Origin: a virus
Virus record (IMG/VR): IMGVR_UViG_3300010403_000001
Coordinates: 1-64,000 of that record
DNA length: 64,000 bases
Strand: one strand, 5' to 3'
The notes below the pieces were generated by a model. It was not told the DNA's origin and searched no databases. It saw only the letters and a program-made list of their open reading frames with translations. Both the position numbers and the translations under genes were made by a program. Numbering within the stretch: position 1 is the first letter of the stretch; each line of letters starts with the position of its first letter. Shown piece after piece: positions 24,980 to 33,887 of this stretch.

Positions 24980-26811
24980 TTACGTGCTGGTTTCTTCTTA
25001 GATACGGATTTCGATTTTGCTCCGGACGGCCGGCTGCCGTTTCCTGGTGCTGCTGGTTTGGGATGTAGGGCTTTGATGATTCCGAGATCTGGTTCTGGGA
25101 CCATTTGTTCGGCCATGGCTTCAGGGATTCCGAACACTTTCTTTAATGTATTCTTAGCGCTGTCTGGGTCAAGTTTACCATCACCGACAGCCTTCAAGAT
25201 ATCGACAAGTTGCTTCACGCCCTTGTCACCGATTGCTTCAATTGTCCCGGGTTTCGGTGGTGGCACTGGTCCTGTGACCATTGCAGCCTTCTGTGTGGTG
25301 ATGTCCGGATACAGCATTCTGGCGAATACCTCCACCGGTACGTCGGTCTCCGCTCCGATCTGAATTGCTTCATTGGCAGTGGTTGCATTGGAAAGGAACA
25401 CCTCACGTGGGCTCTTGCCGTATTTCCCGGTTATGTCACTGACTGGAATAAGCCCGGCGCTTACGGCTGCGATATCGGCATCCATCTCATAACCCACATC
25501 GGTTTGGATGGATAGACCGAAATGCCATTCGCATTTTCTCCAAAGAGGATGCGGAGGAAGGACACCCAGAGCAATGCCTTGAGCGATTACCTTTTGGCGG
25601 ATACGGTTTAACACCTTATGCTCAAGTAGCTGCTGCCAGTATTCGATCCTCCGCAAAGCTTGCTGAACTTCAATACGGGCAGTCACTCCACCCAGGGTTG
25701 CTAGATCCCATAGGAACCCAAATGGTAAATCCAATGACACTGCCATTTTACGAATCAGGATTTGGACAAACTCCATGAATGCACCACTGGGACGAGCAGG
25801 CGGAGCAAGCATGTTGAAGACTTCGCCTTCTGCCATCCTCATGATCTTTCCCCATTCGGCCGGTTGGGTTGGTGTTCCATCTGCAGTCTTGTCCTTCCAA
25901 GCAGTAGCACCTTGGTTAGCAAATGGATCTTTGATCCCAATCAGTGCGGCCCATTGACTCTGGGTTTTGCCGGCAATCTTTTCCGATTCAATCCATTCCC
26001 TGATGTCCCTTGCGTCATTTAGTAAGCGGAGTAGTTTGGTTCGTCCGCGATATTCATCAGGGCGTTCAGGATCATGAAGGTGGATAAATGAACCAAACTC
26101 AATCTCTTGAGGCTTCAAGTACTGATTCGTTCGAGTTCTTTGAAAAATTCTATAGAACTGAATTCGACCGGTTTCTGGATCGAGCCCTACGCCTCCCACG
26201 TAATTCTCCTGAACGAGCTGCTCTAACGGTGATCCTATGCGATCTGCTTCAACAGCTTGTACACAAAACTCGCCAGTTGGAGAAAGCTCAGGAGCAATTT
26301 CAATCCAGCCATGATCCCCATCAATCAGGAAGCCCATAAATCCCATCTGGACCATCTTGAGCCATCGGCTGCGACCACTGAGATCGCAACGAACTGAACC
26401 ATCGTCATTGGGTTCATCTCCGCACCATCCGTGATAGAATGAATCGTATGCGTCGTCTATTTGCTCATCTCCAGTAAGAGATCGTGAATGGATCTTACCG
26501 CATACATACAGGGCGATCCTGGCCATCATTCCGCCAATGAATTCGAACTTTACCAGATCCCTGGCATCCCACATCGCTTTGAGACGGTCGCGGTTACTGC
26601 GCCAGGTTTCAGCAGATGCCTGAGCGAATAAACCGCCACTACCGCTTCGGCGTTCAGGGTTATCGTTGTATCCGTATGAGAATTGATGCTCGATCGTTCG
26701 AGCTTTCATCCGGACCAGTTTCTGGACTGGATCAAAGAATCCAATGACCTTGTCCCAGGCAGTAAGGCGTTGATCTGGCCTTTTGCCGTCCTCTAATTTC
26801 TTCAGATCCAT
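24976..26811 (-). CDS. Portal protein (lambda gpB type)
   Basis: 611 residues, the length of lambda-family portals. Typical features are the N-terminal acidic and Arg-rich domain, the conserved YRIFQRTRTNQY-type wing region, PFGFLWDLATLGGVTARIE in the stem, and RRIEYWQQLLEHKVLNRIR in the helical C-terminal part. The last 40 residues are Lys/Ser/Pro-rich. It forms the dodecameric DNA gate at the unique capsid vertex. Coupled to gpW by TAATG. Confidence 0.9.
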   Translation of the reverse strand: MDLKKLEDGKRPDQRLTAWDKVIGFFDPVQKLVRMKARTIEHQFSYGYNDNPERRSGSGGLFAQASAETWRSNRDRLKAMWDARDLVKFEFIGGMMARIALYVCGKIHSRSLTGDEQIDDAYDSFYHGWCGDEPNDDGSVRCDLSGRSRWLKMVQMGFMGFLIDGDHGWIEIAPELSPTGEFCVQAVEADRIGSPLEQLVQENYVGGVGLDPETGRIQFYRIFQRTRTNQYLKPQEIEFGSFIHLHDPERPDEYRGRTKLLRLLNDARDIREWIESEKIAGKTQSQWAALIGIKDPFANQGATAWKDKTADGTPTQPAEWGKIMRMAEGEVFNMLAPPARPSGAFMEFVQILIRKMAVSLDLPFGFLWDLATLGGVTARIEVQQALRRIEYWQQLLEHKVLNRIRQKVIAQGIALGVLPPHPLWRKCEWHFGLSIQTDVGYEMDADIAAVSAGLIPVSDITGKYGKSPREVFLSNATTANEAIQIGAETDVPVEVFARMLYPDITTQKAAMVTGPVPPPKPGTIEAIGDKGVKQLVDILKAVGDGKLDPDSAKNTLKKVFGIPEAMAEQMVPEPDLGIIKALHPKPAAPGNGSRPSGAKSKSVSKKKPARK

Positions 26812-27107
26812 TAGTAGGTCAGCTGGTCAGTAGTTCCTGCAGGTTGCCCTTGCTGAATACCTGCACCCTGACTAAAGTCAGTCAAAATTGTTCCCTCGTA
26901 TGGAGTAGTGCGTTCATTGAGAACAAATACTACAGCGCTTAATTGCGAGGAAAGCTCCCGCAGATCGCGGGTGTATGATTTTCCGCCAACCGTCTGGCTG
27001 GTGAATGTTCCGAGCGCAAGAATAGATGCCTTGAGCTTATCACGCAAAGCTTGCAATTCTTCCGTCGTGTAGCTACGAAAGACAAGAAGCCAATTACCAT
27101 CCGCCAT
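26811..27107 (-). CDS. Head completion protein (gpW-like)
   Basis: 98 residues. YTTEELQALRDKL, then SILALG, GGKSYTRDLREL and a last helix match the gpW fold of lambda head-completion proteins (two helices around a beta-hairpin). It lies just before the portal, as in lambda (W-B). It closes the filled head beneath the portal. A TTGACA box starts 21 nt before the ATG. Confidence 0.75.
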   Translation of the reverse strand: MADGNWLLVFRSYTTEELQALRDKLKASILALGTFTSQTVGGKSYTRDLRELSSQLSAVVFVLNERTTPYEGTILTDFSQGAGIQQGQPAGTTDQLTY

Positions 27108-27122
27108 TTAAATTTACCAAAA

Positions 27123-27128
27123 TGTCAA
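27123..27128 (-). promoter_or_regulatory. TTGACA box before gpW-portal
   Basis: TTGACATTTTGG read leftward, 21 nt from the start codon. It represents the box repeated at most divergent junctions; no -10 follows at 17 nt. Confidence 0.5.
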
Positions 27129-27150
27129 CGAAACAGAAAGGATACCAACC

Positions 27151-27288
27151 ATGAAGATAAAGCAGTTCTGGGCGAAGATTCGGTCAGTGCTGCGCAGAAA
27201 GCAGAAGAAGGAGCGAATCGGTATGAGATTTCCTCTCGATCGATTCCTCAAACTGAAAACAGACAGAGAAACCAGACAGAGAAAGTGA
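27151..27288 (+). CDS. Small basic protein
   Basis: 45 residues, strongly basic, helical (MKIKQFWAKIRSVLRRKQKK). AGAAAGGA stands 9 nt before the ATG. A longer frame on the same strand over this region (27051-27305) has no ribosome site and is rejected. Function unknown, possibly nucleic-acid binding. Confidence 0.5.
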   Translation: MKIKQFWAKIRSVLRRKQKKERIGMRFPLDRFLKLKTDRETRQRK

Positions 27289-27318
27289 ATAAACAAACCA
27301 ACTGAAAGGAAATACACA

Positions 27319-28125
27319 ATGTTAAAATGCGCATATTGCATCGTAACAGCAAAAAATGAGGCCGGATTGTCCGCTCACGTAAGGAGAGTTCATCCTGGCC
27401 GATGGAGAAAAACCCTGAAGGATTCATTACCTCCGGGGTTCAACATGGGAACCCCAGAACGTATAGTCCCGGCAGTAGCCAAAAGGGGACACAAGAAACA
27501 ACCAATCAAGTCGGATTGTCCGTGGTGTAAATTCACCTCGACTCATCCGCCGGCATTAGCCAGGCATATTAAGGGCGAACATTTCCAAAGATGGAAAGGT
27601 ACGCTCCGTGCAAGTCTGGGGCATAAAGTCACAGAGGATGATAAAGCTGCAGAGATCAAACGTGCCAAACAAAGGGTGTATAACGCCAATATGAGAGCAC
27701 GGTATGTCGCGCAGGGGTTAACTGCAACCGGTAAACCACGAAAGCGTGCTCGCAAAAAGGCGTATGTCCCCAAACAACCCGATGTCTCTGAGAGAATTCC
27801 CGTAAGGGAACTTCCATTGAAATGCCCTATATGCAAACAGTCTTACTCGACCAGGTCGATCCTTGGACAACATACCAGGGGCATACATCACATGTCATTA
27901 TTCGACCTGCCACCGTATAAACCACTTCCCGGTAAGGTTAGTGCCGAGCAGGTCGAGTCGCAATTCGATCGTGGTGAAGAAGTTCTTCATCACTTCGACG
28001 TAGAGAAAGCCGAAGTAGAGTGGCCAGATGATAAAGTGGTTATTACCATCCAGAATGGCACGACCACACTGGCCGGCAAAAACATGGCAGCCATAAGGGA
28101 GGCCATGGAAAAACTGGAGAAATAA
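27319..28125 (+). CDS. Protein with three C2H2 zinc fingers
   Basis: 268 residues. Three C-x2-C-x12-H-x3-5-H units are seen: CAYC...HVRRVH (4-25), CPWC...HIKGEH (about 67-88), CPIC...HTRGIH (about 169-190). The linkers are Lys/Arg-rich and the C-terminus is an acidic domain (VVITIQNGTTTLAGKNMAAI). C2H2 arrays are the rule in eukaryotic transcription factors but rare in phages. DNA or RNA binding is likely. It leads the cluster with the AAA+ ATPase. Confidence 0.8.
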   Translation: MLKCAYCIVTAKNEAGLSAHVRRVHPGRWRKTLKDSLPPGFNMGTPERIVPAVAKRGHKKQPIKSDCPWCKFTSTHPPALARHIKGEHFQRWKGTLRASLGHKVTEDDKAAEIKRAKQRVYNANMRARYVAQGLTATGKPRKRARKKAYVPKQPDVSERIPVRELPLKCPICKQSYSTRSILGQHTRGIHHMSLFDLPPYKPLPGKVSAEQVESQFDRGEEVLHHFDVEKAEVEWPDDKVVITIQNGTTTLAGKNMAAIREAMEKLEK

Positions 28126-28126
28126 A

Positions 28127-28621
28127 ATGGCAAAAAGAAAAAAGTACAAAAGAAAAGCAGGAGGTAGCGCACTCAATGGTCTTCAGGAAGTCTTCCCGAA
28201 GGTAATGGAAATCGTCGATGCTGACGAACCATTACTTACGGAAGTGACTAACGGGGACGTACGACGGGGAGAGCAAAAAGATCATCGCATCTGCCCGTTG
28301 GCCGTTTCGTGTAAGAGGACCACCCATGCAGATGGCATATGGATTGGCCTATCACGGGCCTACGTCATTAATGGTTCCACTGCTACGAGATACAGGATTA
28401 CACAAGGGACAAGGGGTGAAATCGTATCCTTCGATAAGGGAGCCAGGTTTGAGGTGGGATTCTATATGCTGAGTGTGCCAAATAAGGCGTCCGGTCGTGG
28501 TGGTAGGATACCTGAAACCCGTACCGGTCCCAAGAAGAAAGCCCACAGGCAGTTCAGACACTGGACAACAGGAGTACGAACCGTCTTAGGAAAATACATC
28601 CCGCCTCAAGTATTCAAATGA
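28127..28621 (+). CDS. Unknown protein
   Basis: 164 residues, basic at both ends with a beta-rich middle (YRITQGTRGEIVSFD). It overlaps the next start by ATGA. No domain recognised. Confidence 0.55.
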   Translation: MAKRKKYKRKAGGSALNGLQEVFPKVMEIVDADEPLLTEVTNGDVRRGEQKDHRICPLAVSCKRTTHADGIWIGLSRAYVINGSTATRYRITQGTRGEIVSFDKGARFEVGFYMLSVPNKASGRGGRIPETRTGPKKKAHRQFRHWTTGVRTVLGKYIPPQVFK

Positions 28622-28959
28622 CGTTCGCGGTTCAACTCACCATGTTCCAGCATGGTGTAGTCCGCTTGGTCACAGTCCCAGACTATGAACTGAACGGCGT
28701 ATTGAGCCATGACCTGGAAAAAATCTTCTACTACGGTCAAAATATTGTGCAGCCTAATGATAAACGGGTTTCGGTTAGCATGGGCGACATTATTTGGAAA
28801 GACGGTAGGAGATTTCTGATCATGGCTGAAGGATTCGAGGAGATGGGTCCCAAGGACAAGTTACCTGGGACCTTCCCATCTCTTTTACGAAAAGTATTAA
28901 CAATTAAACCATCTTACAATGAGAAAAACCAAACGCAGGAAACAACCCATAGTAGCTAA
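28618..28959 (+). CDS. Unknown protein
   Basis: 113 residues, mostly beta. ATGA coupling to the gene before; the ATPase follows after 19 nt. It could be a partner of the ATPase. Function unknown. Confidence 0.55.
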   Translation: MTFAVQLTMFQHGVVRLVTVPDYELNGVLSHDLEKIFYYGQNIVQPNDKRVSVSMGDIIWKDGRRFLIMAEGFEEMGPKDKLPGTFPSLLRKVLTIKPSYNEKNQTQETTHSS

Positions 28960-28978
28960 AATAAAAAGGAAACCAAAA

Positions 28979-30487
28979 ATGAGTGAAGAAACAGAGACAA
29001 AAGACAAGAAGCTCAAAGAGCCCGAATTCGTCGTCATGCGCGACGGCAAACTATTACTGAAAGCCTCTGGCTGGAAGAAAACCCACGAAGGCTTAACCAA
29101 CGCAGAGCAGCAGGAAGAAACCATAGTGGGTCTTCAGTATGATTTCACTGGCTATCCACTGGATGCGTATGTGGCTATCAACAGAGCCCTGGATGAAATC
29201 TTCGGTTACACCGAGGCGCTCAGAGAGGGATTCTGGGGAGAGAGACCACCGACTCGGATCAGTGTTAAGACTGGTCTCAAGACCGAGATGCAGGTGTATG
29301 CCGGGAAACTGGCACCGCCGGCATGGGAAGGGGGATACATCCAGATGATCGTTAAATCCGATAACCCGATGTCTCTTCTGTTGTATGGACAACTCAAGCG
29401 TAAGTTTGAGCCGTCCATCAATAAGGTAGTGGATCGAGCCAAAGAGCTTATACAGACAGAGAGCATCTATCGCGGAAGGGCGGTAGAACTTGATTTGTCT
29501 TATACTCTTCTGATGAGAGCGGGGGTGGTCCAATTCGATCCTGTAAAACATGCTCCCAAGTTCATCGATGTGAGCAAGCCACCATTACTTATCTTGCCCA
29601 GAGATGTACAGAACCGGATCGATATGCATATCTGGGCTCCGATCCGGAATCCGGATGACTTCCGTGTAAATAGGATCGCAGTGAAAGGGGGATCAGTGCT
29701 TAGCGGCCCGCCAGGGACAGGTAAAACCCTCACGGCGTTGCATACTGGCACTATAGCAGTGCAATCAGGCTGGAGTTACTTCAAACTGTTAACTCCAGAT
29801 TTCTTCGTGCAGGCTTACGAGCTGGCTCAGTTCTATGCTCCGTCGGTTCTGGTTGTGGAAGACGTGGAGAAAATCTTCGGTGGCCCTAGGACTCCGGAGA
29901 TGGACATGATCCTGGATAGATTGGATGGCATCGCCAGCAAGGGTTCCGAGGTGTTCACAATGTGCACAACTAACTATCCGGAGCAGATCAATCAGGCGGT
30001 TCGCAGGTCAGGCCGAATCGGGCACCACATCCAGTTCAGAGCGATGGATGGAGAAGCTGCCGGTCGATTCATTAACACCATCGCCGGGGACTTCCTGCAT
30101 CCGGATGTGGATCTGGAGCAGGTTGGCCCATCATTCGACGGTTTAGTGGCATCAGATGTCACTGAAGGTGTCAGCCATGCCAAGAAAATAGCGATCGCTG
30201 CATGCGGAAGGGAGATCAAGAAGAAGGTCACCGCCCAAATGCTGATCGATGGCGGAGAGATAGTGCGACGAGATAAAGGGCTGTACGCTGGCCCGAAAAT
30301 CACCCAGTCAGAGCTCAACCTTCGTATTGTCCAGGCTGCATTCCATGTCCAGATGGGTCGTGAAATCCCAGTGGAACTCTGGCAGGCCGCTGCAGAATAC
30401 GCTCGCACAGGAGAGAATCAGCCCGGGAAAGAGAAGCCGGCAAAAGGTCAGGAGGTTGAGGCTCTCACCGAGGGCAGCGAGGAGTAA
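28979..30487 (+). CDS. AAA+ ATPase (FtsH/Cdc48-like core)
   Basis: 502 residues from the ATG at 28979, which has AAGGA 9 nt upstream; an ATG at 28919 would overlap the previous gene by 41 nt. Residues 1-200 are a non-ATPase N-terminal domain. Walker A GPPGTGKT, Walker B LVVEDVEKI, sensor 1 near TMCTTNY and Arg finger region RRSGRIGHH give a complete AAA+ core. The C-terminal lid is helical and ends in a Lys/Glu-rich tail. Probably a remodelling ATPase; substrate unknown. Confidence 0.8.
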   Translation: MSEETETKDKKLKEPEFVVMRDGKLLLKASGWKKTHEGLTNAEQQEETIVGLQYDFTGYPLDAYVAINRALDEIFGYTEALREGFWGERPPTRISVKTGLKTEMQVYAGKLAPPAWEGGYIQMIVKSDNPMSLLLYGQLKRKFEPSINKVVDRAKELIQTESIYRGRAVELDLSYTLLMRAGVVQFDPVKHAPKFIDVSKPPLLILPRDVQNRIDMHIWAPIRNPDDFRVNRIAVKGGSVLSGPPGTGKTLTALHTGTIAVQSGWSYFKLLTPDFFVQAYELAQFYAPSVLVVEDVEKIFGGPRTPEMDMILDRLDGIASKGSEVFTMCTTNYPEQINQAVRRSGRIGHHIQFRAMDGEAAGRFINTIAGDFLHPDVDLEQVGPSFDGLVASDVTEGVSHAKKIAIAACGREIKKKVTAQMLIDGGEIVRRDKGLYAGPKITQSELNLRIVQAAFHVQMGREIPVELWQAAAEYARTGENQPGKEKPAKGQEVEALTEGSEE

Positions 30488-30504
30488 GGCTGGTTGATAT
30501 CATG

Positions 30505-30525
30505 GGCAATCAAGGGCAGATTGCC
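30505..30525 (+). terminator. Short hairpin after the ATPase gene
   Basis: GGCAATC-AAGGGCA-GATTGCC, 7 bp, no U tract. Probably an attenuator or mRNA-end structure. Confidence 0.4.
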
Positions 30526-30544
30526 TACACTGAAAGGGTAAACT

Positions 30545-31048
30545 ATGAAGCATGAAGTAAAGCTAAATGTCAGCGGTGACAGAGCGATCGCTTTCATGGG
30601 AGAGGATATTATCAATGACACCACAAAAGACACCAATAAAGCCACCGGCACACGTTGGCATAGACTTCAGGTCTATATAACAGATGTTATTGATCCGGTT
30701 ACCAGAAAGGTCATCACACCAGATGGTCTTTACATGATTGGGGTTGGATTCATCACCTGCTGGAAGAAAACAGAACGAGACAAGTATTGGGTAGAAGAAG
30801 TTTCCAGGGGAACGGTAGCAGCTGATAATGCACGTGAAGTAGTACAGGCATTCCAGAAACATATTCCACCGGGACCTGAACCATCTGATACACCAGAAGA
30901 AGCAAAAGCGAAACAGGAAGTTATAGACGCGTACCTTGATCTGGTTACTTGGATAGGAAACGAACTTCAAACAGACGCAAGGGAAAAGCAAAATGAACCT
31001 CCGGGTGAATGGTCACCTGGAAACAAGACCAGTCTGCGCCCTGCCTAA
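30545..31048 (+). CDS. Unknown protein
   Basis: 167 residues. The N-terminal 100 residues are beta-rich (RLQVYITDVIDPVTRKVI), then a Pro/Glu linker and a C-terminal helix. No family recognised. A strong hairpin follows. Confidence 0.55.
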   Translation: MKHEVKLNVSGDRAIAFMGEDIINDTTKDTNKATGTRWHRLQVYITDVIDPVTRKVITPDGLYMIGVGFITCWKKTERDKYWVEEVSRGTVAADNAREVVQAFQKHIPPGPEPSDTPEEAKAKQEVIDAYLDLVTWIGNELQTDAREKQNEPPGEWSPGNKTSLRPA

Positions 31049-31066
31049 TACTGGGTTTCTTAACTT

Positions 31067-31106
31067 ACGCTCCATGCAGTGATCTTAGTATTGCTGCATG
31101 GAGCGT
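31067..31106 (+). terminator. Intrinsic terminator
   Basis: ACGCTCCATGCAG and CTGCATGGAGCGT make a perfect 13-bp stem over a 14-nt loop, followed by ATTCATCTTT. Confidence 0.75.
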
Positions 31107-31130
31107 ATTCATCTTTGGAGGACATTTATT

Positions 31131-31367
31131 ATGGAAAACGAGGACGCCGGGGCCAAACCCGGTAAACACATCCCACCGAAAAAACCAGGTGGTCAGATTG
31201 TAAGGATAAAACGCATGGTAAAGAAACAACCCAAACGAAAGGAAAATAATGGCAATGGTGAAGTAATCATACAGCTACTTTCCGCCATTGCCCCGTTAGT
31301 CTTCAACTTGGTTCACAAGTTCATACAAATGAGACAGAAAAAACAACATAAGCGGAAGGGAAAATAA
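31131..31367 (+). CDS. Basic single-span membrane protein
   Basis: 78 residues from the ATG with GGAGG 9 nt upstream (the frame opens at 31098 inside the terminator). Lys/Pro-rich N-terminus, hydrophobic VIIQLLSAIAPLVFNLVHKF, then a basic tail. Function unknown. Confidence 0.55.
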   Translation: MENEDAGAKPGKHIPPKKPGGQIVRIKRMVKKQPKRKENNGNGEVIIQLLSAIAPLVFNLVHKFIQMRQKKQHKRKGK

Positions 31368-31370
31368 AAA

Positions 31371-31943
31371 ATGAATACAATGCAATTAGTCGAAAAGATA
31401 CCGATCGATCAGACGGCTCGTGCAACTCCGCAGGTTAAAAAATACCTACTGGATAGGGTGCGCGAGATCCGTAACAACCGAAACACGATTGAACAGGAAG
31501 CCAGACGACAGAAAAAGGACGAGATCCTCGACGCTTACAAAAAGAGCGTGGGGTATGACAAAATCGAATCCAGGCTGAAGAAGATACGGGCCGAGGAAGA
31601 GGAATTGAAAATTAAATCCCTGGAGCTTGGGATGAACCCATCTACTGGATGTCTCCTTGATATCTATGAGTCCAATGACAGGGTCTATGTCGACGGCAAA
31701 TGGATCAAGGTCACTACCGAAATGAGAGAAAAGATCACACGGGTAGTTGAACTATTGAAGGCAGTAGAGAAATCGGTGGGCACATTCTCTCCAATGGACA
31801 TCCTGGAAACACGGATGATGCTGGCATCAACAGTCGGTGAGGCGATGGCCATAGTCAATGCCGTCGCGGATAAAGACGTGTTCAAGATCGACCTTGGGCA
31901 ATTACAGCTGGAAGACAAACAAGGCGATAAAAATAAGAAATGA
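31371..31943 (+). CDS. Coiled-coil protein
   Basis: 190 residues, long charged helices with heptads near 25-85 (RLKKIRAEEEELKIK), then a helical C-terminus. It overlaps the convergent glycosyltransferase gene by 42 nt. Function unknown. Confidence 0.55.
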   Translation: MNTMQLVEKIPIDQTARATPQVKKYLLDRVREIRNNRNTIEQEARRQKKDEILDAYKKSVGYDKIESRLKKIRAEEEELKIKSLELGMNPSTGCLLDIYESNDRVYVDGKWIKVTTEMREKITRVVELLKAVEKSVGTFSPMDILETRMMLASTVGEAMAIVNAVADKDVFKIDLGQLQLEDKQGDKNKK

Positions 31944-33020
31944 CATTACGCGGTTAACAATATCATCCACCGGTATGGAATCCAGTGCTACGCATTTTAG
32001 TGCCTTGGCGCATGGCATCCCTGCCGGAAAATGATTTGGATGATCAGCATGAAAGAAACATGGCGCACAAGCAGCAACGCCGTCAAAAGCGTAAGCCAGA
32101 GAAGTGGTCAGTCGTAGTCGAGAAGGAAAAGGCCCATATAAGCCGATACAGGGAACATTCAAAGCAGAACACAGGTGAACCAAAGCGGAATCCGGCGAAA
32201 CGCAAACATCGCACGTTGAAACTAGTGCGGCGGATTGACGGAAACTTAATTTATGACCCATCAAGTTTATGAGATTTGGGACCTCTTGTGTTAGTTCGAT
32301 TTGACCAGGTTGGCCAATCAGGAACACCTGCGCTTTCTTGGCTAATGCCAACATTACCGCATCTGTCTTTGGATACGATCGGTATAATCCTGAAGCCAGG
32401 AACTGGATACCAACCCTTGGTAGATCCGTCAGTGGATATGTATCCCAAGCCCATTCCTTCTCTTCTGGCGTGACCCGATAATCGGGTTTTAAGTCTGTGA
32501 GGGTGATCCCGGCCCGGTGAGCAAACAACTGAGGCATACTCAGTTCTCGTGCTCTGGGATCACCCTCGACAGTGTCCTCAAATGCAATCAGGCTGTCGAT
32601 CCTGGTCTGTTTATCATAAGGGATCGGCATCTTCTCAACAATTACCCCCAGACCATCAAACACATCATCATACTGCTCTCCGCAAGAGACATGAATCCAG
32701 ATCTCGGGCCAGCGTTTCTTGAGCTCGCGGATGAGCGGTGTGAGCATGAGTAAATCACCAAACCCACCACCTCGCATCAGCCAGACATCCTTATTGTTCC
32801 AATCTTCAGATGGATCGAATTCATCAAACTCTATCGAATAGCTTTTAAGAAGCATCCGTAAAGCCCAGGTCTTGCCATCTATCTGAACTGGACAACGAGA
32901 GAGCAGCATCTGGCCAGTGAAAGCGTTGGTAGTGATGTATTCCTTTCCTGGCTCCAGTGATCGGCCGTTTAGTACAGGAACGGGAGCATCCAGGCCTTCA
33001 GGAATTTGTAGAATCTGCAC
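31902..33020 (-). CDS. Glycosyltransferase family 9-like protein
   Basis: 372 residues from a GTG. The Rossmann-type halves fit GT-B: MRGGGFGDLLMLTPLIREL early (donor-side Gly loop of heptosyltransferases), VGIQFLASG and SPDSALVHLCSALNVP (nucleotide-sugar site) later. It resembles ADP-heptose:LPS heptosyltransferase family GT9. It may decorate virion proteins or change the host surface. A methyltransferase and a phosphatase-like gene lie upstream in the same unit. A hydrophobic C-terminal tail is present. Confidence 0.75.
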   Translation of the reverse strand: MQILQIPEGLDAPVPVLNGRSLEPGKEYITTNAFTGQMLLSRCPVQIDGKTWALRMLLKSYSIEFDEFDPSEDWNNKDVWLMRGGGFGDLLMLTPLIRELKKRWPEIWIHVSCGEQYDDVFDGLGVIVEKMPIPYDKQTRIDSLIAFEDTVEGDPRARELSMPQLFAHRAGITLTDLKPDYRVTPEEKEWAWDTYPLTDLPRVGIQFLASGLYRSYPKTDAVMLALAKKAQVFLIGQPGQIELTQEVPNLINLMGHKLSFRQSAALVSTCDVCVSPDSALVHLCSALNVPCIGLYGPFPSRLRLTTSLAYAFDGVAACAPCFFHADHPNHFPAGMPCAKALKCVALDSIPVDDIVNRVMSFLIFIALFVFQL

Positions 33021-33573
33021 GTGAGTAAAGATGCGTCTCGGTAGTCGGTCCTGTTGAAAACCTCAGCTTGTAATTGTGATCTTTAAGCCAGTTGAGGATT
33101 TCATCTTTGTATGGGTTGCCTTCCCAGATCTCGATGGTCAATAATTCCGGAACACTACGCATCTTGGAAAGAACGGCCCATTCCATACCTTCGCAATCCA
33201 GCGCCAGGACATCGATTTCCCCATCGTCGACTTCATCAAAGGTAACCACTGGAACTGTATACCTGGCCATTGGAATTCTGTCCCTGGTTGGAGCCCAGGT
33301 TCCCTCAAGATACGATGAGCCATTGTTATCCAGTAGGACCTGGCTTCCTTTTGTGAAGTCTATCGCATAAGGAAGGATAGGGACATTAAACTGAGAATTG
33401 GCAGTAGCAGCCAGTTTAGGATGCGGCTCTATCAGAAGCATATGCCGGCATTTACCAATAAAGCCCCCAGCTACACTAATTTCCAATGGACCTACCGCGC
33501 ATTCACAGAATGTCCTGCACGGGAGTAATCCCATTCGGTCAGCAATCCATGATAAATCGATTTTCCAAATCAT
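32998..33573 (-). CDS. FkbM-type methyltransferase
   Basis: 191 residues. LIEPHPKLAATANSQF (SAM-binding region) and VLALDCEGMEWAVLSKM are hallmarks of FkbM methyltransferases, which often act on sugars. It overlaps the glycosyltransferase by 23 nt and its start overlaps the stop of the phosphatase-like gene. A joint glycan-modification function is inferred. Length is typical of single-domain FkbM. Confidence 0.7.
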   Translation of the reverse strand: MIWKIDLSWIADRMGLLPCRTFCECAVGPLEISVAGGFIGKCRHMLLIEPHPKLAATANSQFNVPILPYAIDFTKGSQVLLDNNGSSYLEGTWAPTRDRIPMARYTVPVVTFDEVDDGEIDVLALDCEGMEWAVLSKMRSVPELLTIEIWEGNPYKDEILNWLKDHNYKLRFSTGPTTETHLYSRADSTNS

Positions 33574-33887
33574 GTGAATTTTCCATGCTTTTGAATCATA
33601 TTGTCCAGCATTGATTGCAATTCGGGATGGAACGCATACCCGAATCTGTCCGGACCCACGTCATAACAGGACAACTTTCCATTTCGATGCTCTGCTGGTA
33701 CGAATTGGATGAATTCTTTCTGCAATATTACGATTGCGTCGGCCCATCCACATAGCATGCTAATCGTGTCCGGGGTATTAGATTGAACGCCGCAGGCCAA
33801 TGCCTCGTGATTATATTTGTAGGTCAGTATGTATTTCAATCCAACTGATCTCACCTGCCCTCCCTGGCAGATTGTTAATACCTTCAT
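33570..33887 (-). CDS. Small phosphatase-like protein with CX5R loop
   Basis: 105 residues. ICQGGQVRSVGL near the N-terminus has the C-x5-R-S signature of low-molecular-weight or dual-specificity phosphatases, and the protein has a compact alpha/beta pattern. The general acid Asp is not certain. Coupled by ATGA both ways. It may modify the same substrate as the neighbouring GT9 and FkbM genes. Confidence 0.5.
   Translation of the reverse strand: MKVLTICQGGQVRSVGLKYILTYKYNHEALACGVQSNTPDTISMLCGWADAIVILQKEFIQFVPAEHRNGKLSCYDVGPDRFGYAFHPELQSMLDNMIQKHGKFT

Noticed and set aside
27051-27305. 84-codon rightward frame
   Set aside because: It crosses the divergent junction and gpW start without a ribosome site; the 45-residue gene at 27151 in another frame has a good one.
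31985-32272. 95-codon rightward frame
   Set aside because: It is antisense to the GT9 gene, has no ribosome site and a shadow-like basic composition.
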